From positions 83,177-147,176 of the forward strand of contig CAUDNR010002779.1 of assembly GCA_958430865.1 (NCBI GenBank): a stretch of 64,000 nt of DNA, read 5' to 3'. The translations under genes and the position numbers were made by a program. Positions within the stretch are counted from its first letter, which is position 1. Each line of letters opens with the position of its first letter. The notes beneath the pieces are model-generated. The model worked only from the letters and a program-made list of their open reading frames with translations. It had not been told where the DNA came from and did no database searches. Below are positions 1 to 10,576 of the stretch, in pieces. The stretch is from Entrophospora sp. SA101 (taxonomy: Eukaryota > Glomeromycota > Glomeromycetes > Entrophosporales > Entrophosporaceae).

Positions 1-1033
1 TTTTCCTTGGAACTAATTGAAGAAAGACAAAAACAGGCACAATTAAAAAAATTGGAAGGAAAAGATTTGTTGTCTTTATTAATCAATATTAATCAAGACT
101 TGCCACCAGAAGAAAAAATGTCTGAACCAGAATTAAAATATCAAGTAAATTACATGCATATTATATTATATATTATTTTTGTTATTTTATTTGGTTTTAA
201 TTTATTTGTTGTGTGATAGATTATGACATTTTTAGCAGCTGGTCATGAAACCACAGGTACTGCACTTTCATGGTCATTATATTTACTTGCAAAGTATCCA
301 GAAGTTCAAGATTGTCTTCGTCAAGAATTATTGGAAGCTTCACCAGATCCTGATTTAGAAACATCATTTGACAAAATAAATTCCTTAGAATATTTAAATT
401 GTGTATTCAAAGAAACTATGAGAGTCATTCCACCAGGTATTTTATTATTATGATGAAAGATGGAAAATCAATATATCTATACAATTATTTATATTTAAGT
501 ATGTGTATAATAAGTGTAAGTATATATATACTAATACCATATTATTATTTATATCAGCACCAGCGATAGCAAGAAATAATGAAATTGATACAACAATTGA
601 TGGATACTTTATTCCAAAAGTATAAAAATTTATTTAATTCTAATTTAACATCTATTGATTTATATATCTATATAACATATATACTTAATTTTTCTTAATT
701 AATCAATAGGACACACCAATTGTAGTATCAATATATTCAGCTCATCATGATTCAAAAATTTGGGGAGAAGATCATGACAAATTTGAACCATCAAGATGGT
801 TGGATCCAAATTTAACATCAGAAATAAATAATTATACATATTTACCATTTTTGACAGGTCCTAGATCTTGTATAGGTTTTAAATTAGCCACAACTGAATT
901 CAAGATTATTTTATCTTCTTTGATAAGAAAATTTAAATTTAGGGAAGTTGAAGGTTTTCAGATCAAAAAGAAATTTGGTGTTATTACTAGGCCTGATCCT
1001 GGAATTGATCTTTATGTTTCAAAAGTGCAATAA
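1..1033 (+). CDS. Cytochrome P450, 3' part (5' end outside window)
   Basis: Heme-thiolate monooxygenase, C-terminal half only. Exons read as <1-144, 220-436, 558-619 and 710-1033, all with GT-AG borders and matching phases, ending at TAA. In order: the I-helix oxygen-activation motif AAGHETTGTA (exon 2), the K-helix ExxR as ETMR (end of exon 2), a PERF-like region (FEPSRW), and the heme-binding loop FLTGPRSCIGFKLA, which fits FxxGxRxCxG with the Cys that ligates iron. The membrane anchor and N-terminal half lie upstream of the window. All key residues are present, so it looks functional. The family places it as an ER-bound oxidase using a reductase partner; the substrate cannot be read from sequence. 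Confidence 0.93.
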
Positions 1034-1209
1034 TAATGATGATATTTATTTGTAGTTGATATATAGCTATTTATTTATTTATATAATAAATTTTGTTCAA
1101 TTCATGATGAAAGGATATAATATCACATTGCACTTACACTTTAATAAATAAATGTTAACAAATAGACCTGTGTAAATATTTTTCTTGTACCATCAAGGTC
1201 TCCTTATTA
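1034..1209 (+). other. 3' flank of the P450 gene
   Basis: AT-rich sequence after the P450 stop with several AATAAA-like hexamers (for example near 1141-1152) that could serve polyadenylation. No coding signal seen. Confidence 0.4.
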
Positions 1210-2283
1210 CTGTGAGATCGAAATCCGCACCTCACAGTAAATCTCAATATTTTACTTATGATGGTATTTTATTTATACAGCCGTGGCCGAGTACCCCTTG
1301 GTAGCTTACTCTCAACTGCAATTACAGTCAAACCTTGTCACAGCGGATTATAATTAAATTCTTGTCATAGTGGATTTTTAAAATTTTTGCTTCACATATA
1401 AAAACATATAAAAATCCGTTGTGGCAAGATTAGTAATCTTATCACAACGGATTTTAAATAAAATTTTCTTATATGTCCCGTTCATACGCTGTGACAAGGT
1501 TTGACTGTACTTTTCTGGTGTGTATGATATTAATAGCGCTTGGTCTATTAATCTATGTGGGCGATTTTTACTTCCCCGTCCGGTAACAATTTCTCAGCAG
1601 TTCTTTGTTATCTGCCTGAGCCGTACATCTCCAAGATATTTATAATCCTAAATATCCGCCTTGGTTCTTTAGGCTTTCTTATTGCTTAGCCGCGATACGT
1701 CGGGCTTTGTTCTGTTATATTTTATGTTTAGGTCTCAGTTGTTTGGTCACGTCTGTTGTGTATTTAGGCTCAGTTTCCTTACTGGCCGCACCTAGTTAGG
1801 GTTTCCGTTTGGTCTTGGGCTTTGGTCTAAGCTAAATAAAAATAAAGAAAATAAAATTAAAAGTAATATATACAACTATACTTATAAAAGGCGTCCCCCT
1901 GGTAAGAGAGTTAAATAATAATAATATAGTGTCGAATATAAAATGAGAGAGTATGGTTAAACACGGGATTAGTATGTATTAATTGCTAGAGATAGATCTA
2001 TTATCAATAGGAAAATATAATATCCGAAGACAACAAGGTCAATGACAGTAAACGACTATTATTAATTAATTGATTAAAGATGATGATGAATGATATATGA
2101 AGTTAAGAAAATTACAACGTTATTTATACATGTTAAAGGTTCTATCATCTAGTTCTCTGATTTCTTTGAAATCCTAATTTATTCTAATTAAATGCATTAC
2201 TGCGTAGAATTATTTTCAAGTTATTTCTAAAGTAATCCAATGATTTAAATCCCTTCGTTCAAATTAAATCTAAGAATTAAAGG
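1210..2283. repeat. Dispersed LTR-like repeat, copy A
   Basis: Begins at TGTGAGATCGAAATCCGC and is clearly related, but not identical, to a second copy at 55699-56451, which begins TGTGAGATCAAAATCCGC. Both copies share their ends (the last 320 bp or so align with many substitutions and small indels) while the middles differ. Copy A has a more GC-rich middle (about 1560-1820) and carries a MITE at 1325-1507 that copy B lacks. The TG start and lack of coding potential fit a solo LTR, but no CA end with a target-site duplication could be fixed, so the class is a guess. Confidence 0.6.
1325..1507. mobile_element. MITE with TA target duplication (Tc1/mariner-like)
   Basis: A 183-bp element with near-perfect terminal inverted repeats: CAGTCAAACCTTGTCACAGCG at the left and its reverse complement at the right, flanked on both sides by TA (1323-1324 and 1508-1509). 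It holds a second, internal palindrome at 1413-1453 (AATCCGTTGTGGCAAGATTA and its complement). No coding capacity. A TA duplication is the signature of Tc1/mariner-type transposases, so it is likely a non-autonomous relative moved in trans. Confidence 0.8.
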
Positions 2284-5200
2284 TTTGTTACATTTTAGAA
2301 TGTTAGAATATTTATTTCTCCGTTGTTTGAGATATTTTCCGTGAGTCAATTATTTTATTGGTATTGGTGATTGAATAAAAATATGAAATTGGACTGGTTT
2401 TTGAATACTTGATCAGTTTTTCCGATTTTATTTGCGTGCAACTTCGTAAATCATTTCCGATTTATATATTAGTTATTAACATTAAATTTATACAAATGTC
2501 ACACCTTTATGGTAATCACACAGAAATGATAAAATATTTTTCATCTATTCACTTTCAAATAATAATAAACTTTTTTTTATAAATAAAAAAAAATTTGGCA
2601 CTTCAATACAAAACTCATTTCGAAATAAAGTTACTTGCTAACAATACGTTAAAGTCAATTTTTGATCAATTTACAAAATTTTGAATGTATTCCAACAAAT
2701 TTCACACTCACACACTTTTCACAAACTAGATTGAAAAGAATAGCGTAAAAAGCATTTGTATAGAGAAGATTATATGAAAAACCATAGAATATAAGTTAAA
2801 GACATATACAGTTAATAGAACAATAGACACATATATATTAGGTAGGGCTAAATATTACAAATTAACAAGTTGCAAAACTTTTTCCTATTTGCTTAAAAAT
2901 ATTTTATTATCATCATTATATATATATATACCTATCTATGATTTCAAAATATCTATTTACAAGATTATTACTTGATTAATTATAATATTAGATGTATAAG
3001 AATTGTTATTATTAAATAATAAATTATTTATTTACACACAAGAAAATTATATATTATTATTAAAAAAAATTTTTTGGAATACTAATTTTTTCTGATGCGG
3101 AATATAATTTTTTTATTTTTTATTTATAGTGAGTGAAGTGAATTGATTAATATAATAGTTTTCTTTTCATTCAATTCTTAGAAAAAATAAGACTAAAAAT
3201 CAAATCACATCACATCACACCAATTAATCTGATGTAACACTAATTCACTCTGATGATGTAACACAATTGTGATAACAAAGAATACTTTTCACCATGTTAA
3301 AATAATGATCAATGACCAATTGACAAAAAAATTAAGTACAATAGTAGCACCTAATCTTATAAAAAAAACTAATTAAATATTTAGATAGAAAAGAAAATAT
3401 TCTAAAAGATAGAACGATATTTTTAAAAAAAGTATGACTACTGAAACAAAAAAAAGAATAAACTATTTTTATGATTGTAAGTAACTATCTGATATTATTT
3501 TTTGTAAACTTTACAGAAAGGAGTTGTTGATAAAACATCGAGTGATTATTTATATATATATTGATGGGAGCAATTCTTAATTATTTTGTATATAGATGAT
3601 ATCATTGGGTTTGATCATGGTTCAAATCATCCAATGAAAACATTAAGAGTACAGATGACTCATGATCTAGTTATGAAATATGGATTGTGCAAGAAAATGG
3701 AAATCTTTGTATCCTATCTATTTTGAACCTTAAAACTTTATGTGAATTGTGCTTCTACCAGTTCTTTATATCATTATTGTTGTTATTTTGAATCCTTAAG
3801 TAAATTATTCAAATTAAATTTTTTTAAAAAAAATAAAAAAAAAAAAATAAATATAATTAAAAATAAAATTTTTATAGAGACCTAGACCAAGTACATTTGA
3901 TGAATTAACACAATTCCACACAGATGATTATATAAATTTTTTGGAAAAAATTACACCAGATAATAAGGACTATTTTTTTAAAGAATGTACTAAATGTATG
4001 TAATTTTATTATTTTTTATAATGCTTTTTCTTAGTTTACTAAAGGTCAAAAATACAAATTAACGTATTATGCTTTTAATATAAATGATAAAAATAAATCA
4101 TTTAGTCAATGTTGGTGAAGATTGTCCAGTGTTTATGGGATTACTTGATTATTGTAAAATAGCAACAGGAGGATCTTTAGGTAATTATTTTTCAAAGGGA
4201 AGCCCATATAGCAAAAAAAATATTATTTCCTTTGGAAAACCATGTATATTAATCAAATTATTATTGTTGTTTCATTTGTTAAAAAAGAGGGTGCGGCAAG
4301 GTTAAATTATGGATTATGTGATATAGCTGTTAATTGGGCAGGAGGGTTACATCATGCAAAAAAACAAGAAGCTAGTGGTTTTTGTTATGTTAATGATATA
4401 GTTATCTCTATTTTAGAATTATTACGGTATAAAAAAATATAATATATTCTAGTATGGAAAAATATTTTAAATTTAAAGGTTAAAAAATAACATTTTTTCT
4501 TTTTGATTGATAACAACAGGTTTCATCAACGTGTACTCTATATAGATATTGACATTCATCACGGAGATGGTGTAGAAGAGGCATTTTATAAAACAGATCG
4601 AGTGATGACGCTGAGTTTTCATAATTATGGAGAATTTTTTCCAGGAACTGGAGATGTCAATGTATGTTTGTTTTTATTCTATCATAATTAAGAATGAATC
4701 ATATGAATTTTTCTTTTTTAAAAATTTTTTTTTTTCAGACAGTCTTGATTCTTTTTTAATATTGCAATATTTGATTCATTTTTTCCTTTATTTTAAACAT
4801 AAACAGGATGTTGGTATTGGCAAAGGAAAATATTACGCAGTAAATTTCCCTTTAAGAGAAGGGGTTGATGATGAAACATATAAATTTGTGTTTGAGCCAG
4901 TAAATAGAAATTTTTTTTATATTTAAAATATAAAAAGTTATATTTATGATTTAACATAAAAATATATATTGATTATTATTTAGGTCGTGGAATATGTAAT
5001 TGGATGGTACCAACCTTCAGTAATTGTTTTACAATGTGGAGCCGATTCATTAAGTGGTGATCGGCTTGGTTGTTTCAATTTATCATCCAAAGGTAAAAAA
5101 TGTTAATAATAATGAAATAAAACCCTTTATCAAAATAAATAATAATAAATAAAAATAATATTTAAAGGGCATGCACATTGTGTACGATTTGTAAAAAAGT

Positions 5201-5840
5201 TCAATATACCAATGCTAATATTAGGAGGAGGTGGTTATACTATACGTAATGTGTCTAGAGCTTGGGCATATGAAACTGGAGTGGTAGTTGGACAAGAAAT
5301 TGGACCAGGTTTTTCTATGCATAAATATACATGTTGTTGGAACAAAGATGCATGCATACATACATATAATGCATGAATAATTTATTTGTTATTTATTTAT
5401 TTAGAATTGCCACCAAGAACTGACTATGACTTTCATGATTATTTTGGACCAGAGTATAAACTAGATGTATTGTCAAGCAACATGGAAAATAAAAATACAA
5501 GAAAATATTTAGAAAAAACAATGTAGTACTACTTACTATAAGAATGTTTAATTAAAAATTTTTTCCTCAGAAAAATAATATATTTTTTTTTTTGACAACT
5601 TGGTTGGTAAAAATTTTTTTTGACAAACTGATTTACTAATTCAAATTCTTAATTAGGAATTTGGTATTTAAAAATCTAGATAGATCACGGCATACACCTA
5701 GTGTACCATTACAAGGTATATATAAAATTATTTTTATGTATATTTGTTGAAATTTTATTAATTATTTTGAAAAAAAAAAAAAAAAACAAATTAGAAATAC
5801 CAGGGGGGAAGTTTTCATATGAAGATTCTGATGAAGATGA
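2284..5840 (+). repeat. 3.56-kb segmental duplication, left copy (HDAC locus)
   Basis: Matches 56452-60007 at a constant offset of 54168 bp; by eye the only difference is one A in the poly-A run at 5770-5786. It covers about 1.15 kb of upstream DNA plus all exons and introns of a histone deacetylase up to its twelfth exon. The left boundary falls at the edge of the diverged LTR-like repeat. The right boundary is abrupt, inside an Asp/Glu-rich coding stretch (GATGAAGATGAT), after which the sequence switches to the CHS7 upstream region. Confidence 0.95.
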
Positions 5841-5895
5841 TAAAAATAAACTAGTCAAACGTTTATTAGGGTATACAGTTTTATCAAAAGTTTGA
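3434..5895 (+). CDS. Class I histone deacetylase, copy 1, chimeric C-terminus
   Basis: Rpd3/Clr6-type zinc deacetylase of histone tails. Exons: 3434-3476, 3596-3708, 3878-3995, 4106-4180, 4288-4426, 4520-4661, 4807-4899, 4984-5092, 5168-5308, 5405-5522, 5657-5715, 5795-5895. Catalytic signatures are intact: GGLHHAKK (charge-relay His pair), DIDIHHGDG and [12 protein letters not shown] (zinc ligands), GGGGYTIRN (transition-state Tyr). Length is about 416 residues. Through 5840 it equals the copy at 57602-60313. Then the normal DPDKR tail is lost and the frame runs into CHS7 upstream DNA, adding a short alien tail ([17 protein letters not shown]) before a stop. The catalytic domain is complete, so it could be active. 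It may instead be a duplication relic or an assembly artefact. Confidence 0.85.
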
Positions 5896-6884
5896 CCTTT
5901 ATTAAATCGTGGTTGTTAAATTAAATATTAAACGGTTGTTAAAATTAACCAAACAGATTTTAATATATGATCACCCAACTGCGATTTTAAATTACTGTTC
6001 AAACCGGGTTAGCATTTAAACCATTTAATATTAACACCAGTAATACTACCAATACACAGTGAATCTCGGTTTAACGAATAGTTTTGGCAATTATTATTAG
6101 AGAAAATTTCCAAAGATCCGTTATATCGAGAAGGTTTTTATTAATATTAAGGATTTATTATGAAACCGTTTTTGAACTTCATCCCGTTAAACCGGGATTT
6201 TTAATTTAGTGACCGTTGAATCGAGGTATTAATAAATGGCACAGTCGGATATTATGCATTTCCGTTACCTAATAGGTATTGTGGAACAAGGAAACAGGAT
6301 CTCTGATGCTAATAATAACTATTTCTCATAGTTAATTTTTTTGTAATTATAATATATCGATCACCAATTGAATTGTATGCTTCATCGTTGGAGATTTTAT
6401 AAGTGGTATATGAATGAATGTTAATTTCGTGAAAACGTTGATCATATTTTTTTAATAATAATAAATAGTTACTTTCCTTTATTTGTTCATTTATTAGGTC
6501 GAGAAAGTCGTTAAAAGAGGAAATTTAAGGGTTATCAAATTAATTAGAATTACCTTATTTGGGTAATTCTATACTTATATGAAAAATGATTAATTATTAT
6601 GAAACAGGAAAAAACAGAAAGAATGACTGACGATTCATTATTTATATCATGTACGATCGATCGATATATATATATATATATATATATTGTCTTCTCTTAT
6701 TTTTTTTAAAGTAAATAAAATTTATTAGAAAATTTTCTCAAAAAACAAACACATTCTTTTAAATTATCATCATTTTATTATATATAAACAATGGCCAAAT
6801 TCGGTGATTTTAATAGCGTTTGTCAGGAAATCGCACTCACGGTATGTCCGCTTATTGGTGCAGAACAAGGAATCGAACCATCAT
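5841..6884 (+). repeat. 1044-bp direct repeat R1 (CHS7 promoter plus 5' coding start)
   Basis: Identical to 8162-9205 at a constant offset of 2321 bp, including the length of an (AT)n microsatellite near 6664-6688. It contains the upstream region of CHS7, a truncated MITE (6055-6230) and the first 94 coding bases of CHS7. Left border is fused to HDAC copy 1; right border breaks CHS7 exon 1. Confidence 0.95.
6055..6230. mobile_element. Truncated MITE in the CHS7 upstream repeat (copy in R1)
   Basis: Starts CACAGTGAATCTCGGTTTAA and resembles, over its length, the intact element at 55247-55436 (shared blocks such as GAGAAGGTTTTTATTAA). The right terminal repeat is missing or eroded. The same copy is present in R2 at 8376-8551. 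Both sit several hundred bases upstream of the CHS7 start. Confidence 0.6.
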
Positions 6885-6973
6885 TTAACCAATTTATAAA
6901 AAAGTGTGCAAGTTTTATCAAGTATATATTGGAAGCAAATTTTTATTTATCTTACTTGAGGCGTGGACAATAG
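6791..6973 (+). pseudogene. Truncated 5' end of CHS7 (duplicate)
   Basis: The first 31 codons equal those of the complete CHS7 at 9112, then the sequence diverges at 6885 and the frame continues for 29 unrelated codons to a stop. No other CHS7 exons follow before the second repeat. It keeps a full upstream region, so a short transcript is possible, but all membrane segments are missing. A duplication relic. Confidence 0.85.
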
Positions 6974-8161
6974 AAACAAGGCCAACATCTATCAATCATA
7001 AATAACGTTTTTTATTAGTATGTAAAAAATAATACATTTACGACTACCTTTTATGTCTCAAGTCAATCATACAGCATCCATGTATAAATAACGTTTTTTA
7101 TTAGTGTGTACTTTCTGATATGTAATAAAAAAAAAATAATATATATGTATACATTTATGACTACCTTTTGTGTCTCGAGTCAATCATGTATAAATAACTT
7201 TTTTATTAGTGTACTTATTATTATCCCAATATGTAATAAATAATATGTATGTATGTGTTGCTCTAGCACAATTACATTTATGTCTAAAGAAATAAATGAA
7301 AAAGAATAAGAAATGTAATTGAATCATTAATTTTTGCGCACTTTGGTAAAAAATATGTATACTTTTTGGAATTTTTACCTCTGATTTAGATTTTGCAATC
7401 TGCTGGATTAACTGGTTTATTTTTTAACCAAGCAAAGTTTTCAAAGGAAGGTATGTTCTTGCAAAACATTCTTTGTTGTTACAATGTATTTTAGTCATGT
7501 TACTTATGACCTGCTATGCTACTATTATTATGTTATGTGCCTTAAAAATTTTGTTTCTCATCTAGTTTTTGATAGGACCAAGATCTGAGGATCTTATTTT
7601 GCCCAAACATAAAGAAAAGAATAAACAACTTATCAATATAAAAAAATAATATGCAAGGTTCATTATTTTTCCTCTTTTTTTTTTTTTTTACTTTAAAATA
7701 ATTGAAAATTCTGTTTCACAATATAAAAAAGATCGACGTTCAATTTTGTCCATTATAATTATTATTATTGTGCGCAATTAATGATTTTGTGTAATTGTTA
7801 ATTTAGTAATGATATTCAACCCAATCAAAATTCTTTTTTACGTGATTGACACAAATCATTACCAAATATGCAAATGTCCGCTATGCTTAATTTTTGTTAA
7901 TAAGGCGACACAACTAAACTTTTTAGGTTCTCATCACTAAAAATTTTCTGAGTGACCTCTAATTTTTTAATATGAAATTTGCAAAAAATTTTTTTTTTAA
8001 ACTCTATTTTTCAATAATAATGGTTGTGTAACAATTCTTTCCGATCGTACACCACCGATTCATTTTTTTAATTAATGCAATGTTGTATATAATCATTATA
8101 ATTATTAATAGTGGTATTATTGCAGCAATATCAACCAGAATATTTTGATGTTGAATTTCTA
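6885..8161. other. Unique spacer between the two CHS7 5' repeats, with internal tandem repeats
   Basis: No ORF or domain recognised. About 6998-7258 holds roughly two and a half diverged copies of a unit near 100 bp: ATAAATAACGTTTTTTATTAG, then a TGTAATAAATAAT-like stretch, then CATTTACGACTACCTTTTATG and a TCAAGTCAATCAT-like tail. The rest is AT-rich with homopolymers. It may be part of an unrecognised mobile element. Confidence 0.5.
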
Positions 8162-9205
8162 TAAAAATAAACTAGTCAAACGTTTATTAGGGTATACAGT
8201 TTTATCAAAAGTTTGACCTTTATTAAATCGTGGTTGTTAAATTAAATATTAAACGGTTGTTAAAATTAACCAAACAGATTTTAATATATGATCACCCAAC
8301 TGCGATTTTAAATTACTGTTCAAACCGGGTTAGCATTTAAACCATTTAATATTAACACCAGTAATACTACCAATACACAGTGAATCTCGGTTTAACGAAT
8401 AGTTTTGGCAATTATTATTAGAGAAAATTTCCAAAGATCCGTTATATCGAGAAGGTTTTTATTAATATTAAGGATTTATTATGAAACCGTTTTTGAACTT
8501 CATCCCGTTAAACCGGGATTTTTAATTTAGTGACCGTTGAATCGAGGTATTAATAAATGGCACAGTCGGATATTATGCATTTCCGTTACCTAATAGGTAT
8601 TGTGGAACAAGGAAACAGGATCTCTGATGCTAATAATAACTATTTCTCATAGTTAATTTTTTTGTAATTATAATATATCGATCACCAATTGAATTGTATG
8701 CTTCATCGTTGGAGATTTTATAAGTGGTATATGAATGAATGTTAATTTCGTGAAAACGTTGATCATATTTTTTTAATAATAATAAATAGTTACTTTCCTT
8801 TATTTGTTCATTTATTAGGTCGAGAAAGTCGTTAAAAGAGGAAATTTAAGGGTTATCAAATTAATTAGAATTACCTTATTTGGGTAATTCTATACTTATA
8901 TGAAAAATGATTAATTATTATGAAACAGGAAAAAACAGAAAGAATGACTGACGATTCATTATTTATATCATGTACGATCGATCGATATATATATATATAT
9001 ATATATATTGTCTTCTCTTATTTTTTTTAAAGTAAATAAAATTTATTAGAAAATTTTCTCAAAAAACAAACACATTCTTTTAAATTATCATCATTTTATT
9101 ATATATAAACAATGGCCAAATTCGGTGATTTTAATAGCGTTTGTCAGGAAATCGCACTCACGGTATGTCCGCTTATTGGTGCAGAACAAGGAATCGAACC
9201 ATCAT
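8162..9205 (+). repeat. 1044-bp direct repeat R2 (authentic CHS7 5' region)
   Basis: Same sequence as 5841-6884, but here the sequence continues without break into the rest of CHS7. It is therefore the better candidate for the original position. Bases 8162-9111 form the presumed CHS7 promoter and contain the truncated MITE at 8376-8551. Confidence 0.9.
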
Positions 9206-10385
9206 GTTATTCAAGAAATATTGAAATTGGAGGGTCTTTGGTTTTTCAACCTGGTAAATATGTGCTTGTGTTTTTGTGTGTGTCTATACGTAAATACATA
9301 TAAAATATTCTAATTAAACGCGTATATTTAGCTACACTTATCATACACCTTGTCGCTTTGATGATGACTTCTATCATGATTTTTCATATAAAATCAAAAT
9401 ATACTGCTGTCGGTTAGTAGAAATATTATTCTTGGTACTTTTATTGATTACGACTTTGTCATTTGCTAGCAATCGATCAATATTAATTAATATATCAATC
9501 TTTATTGTAAAATAGGCCGTAAAGAAATCGTATTGTTCTTTTATTTATATATGATGGTTACCTTTTTAGAATTTTTGCTCATTTCCGGTGTCATTCCCAC
9601 AGCATCCAAAGTTTATCCTGTAAGTATTTTTCACTATTTACCATATACATACATATATATAAAAACAATAATAATAATAATTTTCTTTGACACGATGATT
9701 ACGATTGTTATATAGTATTTCACAGCTATACATATTGGTCTAATAAGCGCAACATTTTGGTGTTTATTGCTTAATGGATTCGTCGGTTTTCAATTTTTTG
9801 AAGACGGAACTTCATTATCACTTTGGGTGAGCTTGCACACGAAATAATCATTAAATTTTCGTTCTTTTCTTATCACTAATACTAATATAAATTTATAAAA
9901 AGTCATTTCGTCTTTCATCATTATTCGTTTTTACCATCACAGCATTATTATCTCTTGCTACATTTTTAAACATCGGAGGATTGAATTCATCACAACCAAT
10001 TATTGTATGGATAATATTATACGTATTTAACGGAGCTGCACTTTTCATCTATGTTATACTTCAGATAGTACTAGTCCTTAATACATTGGAAGATCGTTGG
10101 CCACTTGGTGATATTATGTTTGGAACGGCGTTTTATGTTATTGGACAAACAGTCCTTTATGTATTCTCTATTCGCATCTGTGACTATGCCAAACATTATA
10201 TAGACGGACTATTCTTTGGAACGATTTGTACGCTATTGGCTGTTATGATGATTTATAAATATTGGGATTCTATCACAAAAGAAGATCTGGAATTTTCAGT
10301 TGGTAGCAAAAAACATACTTGGGAGGTTAAAAAGTTACTTGATGATGATGAAATTATTTATCCAAACGAACAACGACGTCGTTAA
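9112..10385 (+). CDS. CHS7: Chs7-type chitin synthase export chaperone
   Basis: ER membrane chaperone that lets a chitin synthase leave the ER (Chs3 in yeast). Exons 9112-9253, 9332-9412, 9516-9619, 9716-9826, 9903-10385 with consistent phases give 306 residues, close to yeast Chs7 (about 316). Family landmarks are easy to align: the N-terminal [12 protein letters not shown] with PLCS-like VCPLIG, the CYSRNIEIG block, [18 protein letters not shown], a [16 protein letters not shown] block, and [18 protein letters not shown] near the end. At least six hydrophobic segments are visible. The C-terminal tail is basic and acidic ([14 protein letters not shown]). Its 5' end is duplicated upstream (R1). 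It is transcribed toward the phosphodiesterase gene, leaving only 191 bp between the stops. Confidence 0.94.
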
Positions 10386-10576
10386 TTTTAACTTTGAGAA
10401 ATAAAATATGTAAATTTTTTATTTTTAATATCAACTTTTTAATTTATAAATACACATACACAAAAAATTCTTTTTCTAATATCAACTTTTTAATTTATAC
10501 ACACAAAAATTTTTTTTTCTAATATCAAGTATTTTACATAATAAATAAATAAATAAACAAATAATAAATAAATCAA

